Of a DNA stretch of 9,808 bases, positions 6,453 to 9,808 are shown piece by piece. A program made the position numbers and the translations under genes. The notes beneath the pieces are model-generated. The model was not told the origin of the DNA and did not search any database. It saw only the letters and a program-made list of their open reading frames with translations. This DNA is from Candidatus Brocadia sp. (GTDB taxonomy: Bacteria; Planctomycetota; Brocadiia; Brocadiales; Brocadiaceae): the NCBI GenBank assembly GCA_030837935.1, contig JAUQXU010000209.1, forward strand, positions 1 through 9,808, read 5' to 3'. Each line of letters opens with the position of its first letter. Positions within the stretch are counted from its first letter, which is position 1.

Positions 6453-7259
6453 ATGACTGAAGAAAAGAACAATTACAAATTTTCAGGGAAATATATTATA
6501 AAAGCAGATTTACGTTGTCTTACAGGGCTTCATATTGGTGGAACAGACGAGGGTTTTGAAATTGGAGGTATGGATAATCCGGTAATCAAAGACCCGATTA
6601 CAGGTTATCCGTATATTCCTGGTTCTTCTTTAAAAGGGAAGATGAGAAGTTTGCTAGAGTGGGCTAATAATAAGGTAAATTTTAAACAAGAAAATGGAAA
6701 GTGGAAAGGCAAACTGTGCGAATGTGGAACTTGTGATATTTGTTTTATATACGGCTGTTCTGCTGCAGCGTCAATTAAAGAACCCACCCGTCTTACAGTA
6801 CGCGATAGTTTTCCTAAAAAGAGTGCCATTGAAAACTGGAGGAATTATCTTGGCGAAAACATTTACACAGAAGTAAAAACAGAAAATACCATAGACCGGC
6901 TGACATCAGAAGCTAATCCCAGGTCTATGGAGAGAATACCAGCGGATTCAGTATTTGAGATTGAAATACTCTTTGACCTTTATAAAAGTGATGATGTCCT
7001 GAAGATCAAGAAGGTCTTTGAAGGTATGATGCTCCTTGAGGACAGCGCACTTGGCGGAAGTGGAAGCAGAGGTTCTGGCAAGGTAGTCTTTGAAAATATA
7101 GCAATAGTTAAAAGAGGTTTAGACTACTATACAGAAAATAGAGATGAGACAGTCATAAATTTAAATGTACATAAAACAGTGAGGGCTATCTGCAACAACT
7201 ACAAAACAATCTTTAATGGGCATTTAAATGAAAAAGATAAAGTACAGCAACCCAAATGA
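6453..7259 (+). CDS. csm3: Type III-A backbone RNase subunit Csm3
   Basis: This 268-residue RAMP protein forms the helical backbone of the Csm complex and cuts target RNA every six nucleotides. Residues 25-56 carry TGLHIGGTDEGFEIGGMDNP and PYIPGSSLKGKMR. D41 aligns by motif with the catalytic Asp of characterised Csm3 proteins (D33 in Streptococcus thermophilus), so slicing is expected. The thumb-like segment YTEVKTENTIDRLTSEANPRSMER and the glycine-rich GGSGSRGSGKVVFE are also present. A cysteine cluster, C89, C91, C94, C97 and C102, suggests bound zinc. The C-terminal tail after the glycine-rich motif is about 50 residues, and its last 10 codons overlap the next gene. The start is three bases after the csm2 stop. 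Csm4 would normally follow directly, but here it lies about 1 kb away. Confidence 0.96.
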   Translation: MTEEKNNYKFSGKYIIKADLRCLTGLHIGGTDEGFEIGGMDNPVIKDPITGYPYIPGSSLKGKMRSLLEWANNKVNFKQENGKWKGKLCECGTCDICFIYGCSAAASIKEPTRLTVRDSFPKKSAIENWRNYLGENIYTEVKTENTIDRLTSEANPRSMERIPADSVFEIEILFDLYKSDDVLKIKKVFEGMMLLEDSALGGSGSRGSGKVVFENIAIVKRGLDYYTENRDETVINLNVHKTVRAICNNYKTIFNGHLNEKDKVQQPK

Positions 7260-7461
7260 TGAATATTTCAAGGCGCATATTAGTGAGTTTGTCAAATCAC
7301 ATGGTGGGGAATTGGTGGTTATTGCAAGGGGACAGTTAATTGGTTTTGCCCATAAAGAAAATATTTCCAAATTGGTAAAAAAGGCGCGAAAGCAATTTCC
7401 AAAAGATATACCTCTCGTTTCACCAATACACAGAGAGGAGGAGCTGGAGCGCATTCTGTGA
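7228..7461 (+). CDS. Small DUF5678-like protein
   Basis: A 77-residue soluble protein. Residues about 16-77 (EFVKSHGGELVVIARGQLIG, then LVKKARKQFPKDIPLVSPIH) have the look of DUF5678: a short beta segment around 'GELVVIARGQLIGFA', a helix with KK-A-K, then PLV-IH. DUF5678 members often sit beside a small retropepsin-like aspartic protease. No such gene follows here, so the usual partner is missing or the gene is a leftover. The start at 7228 overlaps csm3 by 32 bases in another frame and lacks a good Shine-Dalgarno, so expression would depend on coupling to csm3. It lies between csm3 and the transposase remnant. It may be cargo that came with the insertion or an accessory gene. Function is unknown, and a chance frame is less likely given the family resemblance. 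Confidence 0.6.
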   Translation: MKKIKYSNPNDEYFKAHISEFVKSHGGELVVIARGQLIGFAHKENISKLVKKARKQFPKDIPLVSPIHREEELERIL

Positions 7462-7548
7462 TATTCTATCAATTTGGGTCTTTGCGGGTATTCGAACATC
7501 AGGCTATGATATATTTTTATTCTATAGACATGTTTTGAGATAGAAGCA

Positions 7549-7580
7549 GCCCCGTAGGGGCGTTATCTTAATAGAGAAAC
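7549..7580 (+). repeat. REP-like palindrome A
   Basis: GCCCC-GTA-GGGGC (7549-7561) is followed by GTTATCTTAATAGAGAAA. The tail resembles the GATATTAATAGAAAA tail of copy E at 8260-8274, which ties the two together as one repeat family although the hairpin bases differ. Confidence 0.5.
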
Positions 7581-7600
7581 ATTTAGTTACCACCAAGGAA

Positions 7601-7619
7601 GCTCCATTCGGAGCGACAT
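7601..7619 (+). repeat. REP-like palindrome B carrying the transposase ribosome binding site
   Basis: GCTCC-ATTC-GGAGC (7601-7614) ends six bases before the transposase ATG. The GGAG of its right arm (7610-7613) is ideally spaced to be the Shine-Dalgarno, so folding of the hairpin would hide it. The tail GACAT runs straight into the start codon. Confidence 0.6.
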
Positions 7620-8081
7620 ATGGCAAATACATACACGCAGATTTACATACAGGTTGTCTTTTCTGTTCAAGGAAGACAGAATCTTATCAGGAATGAACGG
7701 AAAGATGAATTATACAAATACATCGCAGGAATTATAAAAGGCAACAATCAAAAACTCTATATAATTAATGGGATGCCAGAGCATTTTCATATTTTGTTGA
7801 GTTTAAAACCTGATGTTGCCATCTCTGACCTGATAAGGGATATAAAAGCAAATTCATCAAAATTTATTAATGAAAAACGTTGGGTAATCGGAAAGTTCCA
7901 GTGACAGGAAGGATTCGGAGCATTTTCATATGGTCATTCTCAATTAAATGCTGTAATCAAATACATTAAAGACCAGAAGAAACATCATAGTAAGAAGACA
8001 TTTAAAGAAGAATACCTTGAATTATTAAAGAAATTTAACGTTCAATATAACGAGCAATATCTTTTTACCTGGATTGAATAG
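7620..8081 (+). pseudogene. tnpA: IS200/Y1-type transposase interrupted by one in-frame TGA
   Basis: The reading frame encodes a 153-codon HUH-type (Y1) transposase except for TGA at 7902-7904, codon 95. Residues before the stop include MANTYTQIYIQ and the HUH motif MPEHFHILL (H55, H57). After the stop the same frame continues with QEGFGAFSYGHSQ and VIKYIKDQKKHH, whose Y115 is the expected catalytic tyrosine, and ends at TAG 8079-8081. Family members have Trp-Gln at this place, so TGG became TGA by one substitution; the rest is intact, implying recent inactivation. The active enzyme would excise and insert single-stranded DNA with hairpin ends. The 94-residue product lacks the catalytic tyrosine. 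The start is fixed by GGAG six bases upstream. Confidence 0.85.
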
Positions 8082-8088
8082 TTATACC

Positions 8089-8101
8089 GCTCCGCTGGAG
8101 C
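8089..8101 (-). repeat. REP-like palindrome C
   Basis: GCTCC-GCT-GGAGC, a perfect 5-bp stem, begins eight bases after the transposase stop. The arms match copies B and D. Reading the minus strand gives AAGCTCC-AGC-GGAGCGG, the orientation opposite to copy B. Confidence 0.55.
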
Positions 8102-8122
8102 TTATTGTCTTTGTGAAATGCC

Positions 8123-8153
8123 TTTTCTATTAATATTTCGCTCCGCATGGAGC
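8123..8153 (-). repeat. REP-like palindrome D, inverted, with tail
   Basis: The hairpin GCTCC-GCAT-GGAGC occupies 8140-8153. On the minus strand it is followed by GAAATATTAATAGAAAAG, the same tail as copy E. It is inverted relative to copies A, B and E. Confidence 0.55.
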
Positions 8154-8246
8154 TTGGAAAACAATATCAATTTATTTTTTTGAAATATTTTCAGTAAATC
8201 GGCCCACCACGTATTTATTGTGATGTTGAGTTTTAAGACTTGAATG

Positions 8247-8274
8247 GCTTCGTAAGAGCGATATTAATAGAAAA
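8247..8274 (+). repeat. REP-like palindrome E, degenerate
   Basis: GCTTCGTAAGAGC (8247-8259) is a decayed hairpin followed by GATATTAATAGAAAA (8260-8274), nearly identical to the tail of inverted copy D. It ends ten bases before the csm4 ribosome binding site and marks the right edge of the inserted material. Confidence 0.5.
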
Positions 8275-8283
8275 ATGGAAGGC

Positions 8284-8290
8284 AAAGGAG
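8284..8290 (+). promoter_or_regulatory. Ribosome binding site that sets the csm4 start
   Basis: AAAGGAG lies eight bases before the ATG at 8299. It selects that ATG over the in-frame ATG at 8275, which directly abuts the tail of REP copy E and has no Shine-Dalgarno. Confidence 0.7.
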
Positions 8291-8298
8291 ACACGAGT

Positions 8299-9345
8299 AT
8301 GAAAATATGGCAGATTAAATTAACCCCCCTAGCTCCTTTTCAAAACATGCTTACATCAGATACCCTGTTTGGCGCCATTTGCTGGGGGATAAAAAGGATA
8401 TACAATGAAACCAGACTTGCAACAATTTTAGAATATTATCAGGAAAAGCCGGAATTTATACTTTCAACTTCTTTCCCGTATATTGAATGTAATAACAACA
8501 ATATTTCCTTTTTCCCCAAGCCAATTACACCTGGCCTTTTTGCATCTGATATTTATGAAATGGCACAGACCAAAAAAGAAAGGGTTGAAATTATCACTAA
8601 GTACAAGAAATTTAAAAAAGCTGAGGACCTTTCATTTGCCCTATTTAACAGATGGATGAATAACGTATCAGAAAAGATACTATTTCAGGAATATCTTAAT
8701 GGCGAAGTAAAACTCCTAGGGAAGCTATTAATGAGTAAAAAGGAATTAGAAGGATTCAATTTGGTAGAGAAAGAACCTCTACTGAGAAGTGAATTGGTAC
8801 AAAAGAATGCTATTGATCGGCTTACTATGTCTACTGGCGAGGAAGGACAGACCTTTTATCAGGAGGAATACTTTGCAAGTCCTGCATTTAAACTGCATTT
8901 TCTGATAAAGACGGATAACATTGAATCTTTTAAGCCAGTCTTTCGTTACCTTGAAGACAAGGGTATAGGAGGCAATCGATCAGTAGGAAAAGGAAGATTC
9001 AGGATAGATGTATTAAATACGGTTTCCGTAGGAAATGATACTGCTTGCAATTTTATCACCCTTTCCCGATATATCCCTGATATTGCTGAAATACATCTGG
9101 AGAGTAAATCCATGTATTACGAAATATTCCCTTACCGTTCCAAGGTAGATTCGGAGGCAGAATTTAAGGGTAAAGACGTCTGGAAATCGAGGGTTATGTA
9201 TCTGAAGGAAGGCTCTCGTTTTGAAGCTAAAGAAAGAAAACTATTCTATGGTCAGTGTCCTGTAGTTAAAGAAATAGACGGTCAAAAAATACGGCAATAC
9301 GGATTCGCCTTTCCTGTATTTTGCGACATTGGAGGTTCAAAATGA
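8299..9345 (+). CDS. csm4: Type III-A Csm complex subunit Csm4
   Basis: A 348-residue RAMP protein of the Csm4 (Cas5-like) family. Csm4 binds the 5' repeat-derived handle of the crRNA and anchors Cas10 to the backbone. From the ATG at 8299 the protein begins MKIWQIKLTPLAPFQ, followed by LTSDTLFGAICWGI, the usual Csm4 N terminus. IDRLTMSTGEEGQTFYQEEYF in the middle and the glycine-rich RAMP loop DKGIGGNRSVGKGRFRIDV are also family hallmarks. An in-frame ATG at 8275 would add eight residues (MEGKGDTS) but is disfavoured. The end overlaps csm5 as ATGA, so csm4 and csm5 are coupled. Separated from csm3 by about 1 kb, csm4 either depends on read-through or has a new promoter; no convincing promoter boxes were seen upstream. 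Confidence 0.93.
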   Translation: MKIWQIKLTPLAPFQNMLTSDTLFGAICWGIKRIYNETRLATILEYYQEKPEFILSTSFPYIECNNNNISFFPKPITPGLFASDIYEMAQTKKERVEIITKYKKFKKAEDLSFALFNRWMNNVSEKILFQEYLNGEVKLLGKLLMSKKELEGFNLVEKEPLLRSELVQKNAIDRLTMSTGEEGQTFYQEEYFASPAFKLHFLIKTDNIESFKPVFRYLEDKGIGGNRSVGKGRFRIDVLNTVSVGNDTACNFITLSRYIPDIAEIHLESKSMYYEIFPYRSKVDSEAEFKGKDVWKSRVMYLKEGSRFEAKERKLFYGQCPVVKEIDGQKIRQYGFAFPVFCDIGGSK

Positions 9346-9808
9346 AACTTCAAATTAAAACTTTATCACCGGTGCATATTGGGAATGGTGAAAAATATAA
9401 TGGACTAGCATATATAGCAAATAGAGAAAATGTTTTGTTTTATGATTCAAATAAAATTATGGAAAATCTTACAACTCAACAAAAGCAAAGATTTACGTTG
9501 TGGCTTGAACAGAACATTGGAGAAATAGAACGATTAGAAACGCAAAAAAGAAATGAAAGAGACGAAGAGAAAAAGAGGAAAATAATTCAAGCCCTTAGAG
9601 AGGCACAAAAAAAGTTGAGTTTAAGGGAATTTGTAGAAAATTCTATAAGAGATACGACTACAAAAAACAAGTTCAATAATAATTTTCTCTATTCTGTCAA
9701 AGCAGAAACGAATGTTTTTAACAATGTGGATATTGATTGTTTTATTAAGCAAAACAATAAGCCATATATTCCAGGGACGGAGATAAAAGGCGCGATAAGA
9801 ACTGCTGT
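9342..9808 (+). CDS. csm5: Type III-A Csm complex subunit Csm5, 3' end outside window
   Basis: The first 155 codons of csm5; the gene continues past the right edge. Csm5 is a RAMP protein that caps the 3' end of the crRNA backbone and helps recruit nucleases for crRNA maturation. The N terminus KTLSPVHIGNGEKYNGLAYI (residues 6-25) and the segment KPYIPGTEIKGAIRTA at the edge are characteristic RAMP signatures. Between them, about residues 45-100, lies a strongly charged, probably helical stretch rich in K, E, R and Q, perhaps coiled coil. The ATG overlaps the csm4 stop (ATGA), and GGAGG (9331-9335) is the ribosome binding site, six bases before the ATG. Confidence 0.92.
   Translation, partial: MKLQIKTLSPVHIGNGEKYNGLAYIANRENVLFYDSNKIMENLTTQQKQRFTLWLEQNIGEIERLETQKRNERDEEKKRKIIQALREAQKKLSLREFVENSIRDTTTKNKFNNNFLYSVKAETNVFNNVDIDCFIKQNNKPYIPGTEIKGAIRTA

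Larger units (their letters stand above)
7549..8274 (+). mobile_element. REP-flanked IS200-like (Y1) transposase element within the csm operon
   Basis: The unit comprises two REP-like palindromes, a Y1 transposase gene with one in-frame stop, and three further REP-like palindromes, two of them inverted. It separates csm3 from csm4, genes normally adjacent in type III-A operons. Single-strand Y1 transposases do not create target duplications, so the exact ends cannot be set from duplicated flanks. The boundaries given are the outermost recognisable repeats. The arrangement is that of a REP-associated tyrosine transposase (RAYT) locus. Confidence 0.6.

Noticed and set aside
7481..7500. tRNA T-arm-like string GGGTATTCGAACATC
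   Set aside because: No matching acceptor, D or anticodon arms can be folded around it.
7620..8081. TGA read as tryptophan (recoding) in the transposase
   Set aside because: TGA ends csm3, csm4 and the DUF5678-like gene in this window, so it is an ordinary stop codon here; a point mutation is simpler.
8171..8249. New promoter for csm4-csm5 in the AT-rich stretch
   Set aside because: TTGAAA at 8180 and TTGTGA at 8218 have no acceptable -10 box at 16-18 bases, so no promoter was called.

Overview
The window carries most of a type III-A (Csm) CRISPR-Cas effector locus in an AT-rich genome, with a GC-rich apparent integron cassette at its left edge. The taxon cannot be fixed from the sequence. 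An environmental Gram-negative bacterium rich in small palindromic repeats fits, and an anammox-type planctomycete is one possibility, but that is a low-confidence inference from overall gene and repeat style. No CRISPR array, cas1 or cas2, tRNA or rRNA was seen.

Layout. (1) Positions 1-676: the 3' part of a GC-rich gene (36 of the first 60 bases are G/C) for a protein with a 3D (double-psi barrel) domain, followed by a 65-bp imperfect palindrome with the architecture of an integron attC site. The gene and site together look like a gene cassette in its normal orientation. (2) 803-1873, minus strand: a DUF763 protein with a helix-hairpin-helix-like motif. (3) 2038-3120, plus strand: cas6, divergent from DUF763, with a dispersed palindromic repeat read in frame in its interdomain linker. 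(4) 3121-3648: a non-coding interval holding several unrelated small repeats and hairpins. (5) 3649-7259: cas10/csm1, csm2 and csm3, separated by 2 and 3 bases. (6) 7228-8274: material separating csm3 from csm4. It consists of a small DUF5678-like gene overlapping csm3 and a Y1 (IS200-like) transposase gene broken by one in-frame stop and surrounded by REP-type palindromes. (7) 8299-9808: csm4 and the start of csm5, overlapping as ATGA; csm5 runs off the right edge.

How the genes work together. Cas6 would cut pre-crRNA. Csm1 to Csm5 would assemble the Csm complex: Csm3 backbone slicing target RNA (catalytic Asp present), Csm2 small subunit, Csm4 holding the 5' crRNA handle and Csm5 the 3' end. 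Cas10 keeps both an HD nuclease motif and a GGDD cyclase motif, so the system appears able to cut ssDNA and make cyclic oligoadenylate. The effector that would respond (Csm6, Can1/Card1 or similar) is not in the window.

The most notable points are the attC-like site with its GC-rich cassette, the REP/transposase insertion splitting the csm operon, the transposase Shine-Dalgarno lying inside a REP hairpin arm, and the repeat-derived peptide inside Cas6.
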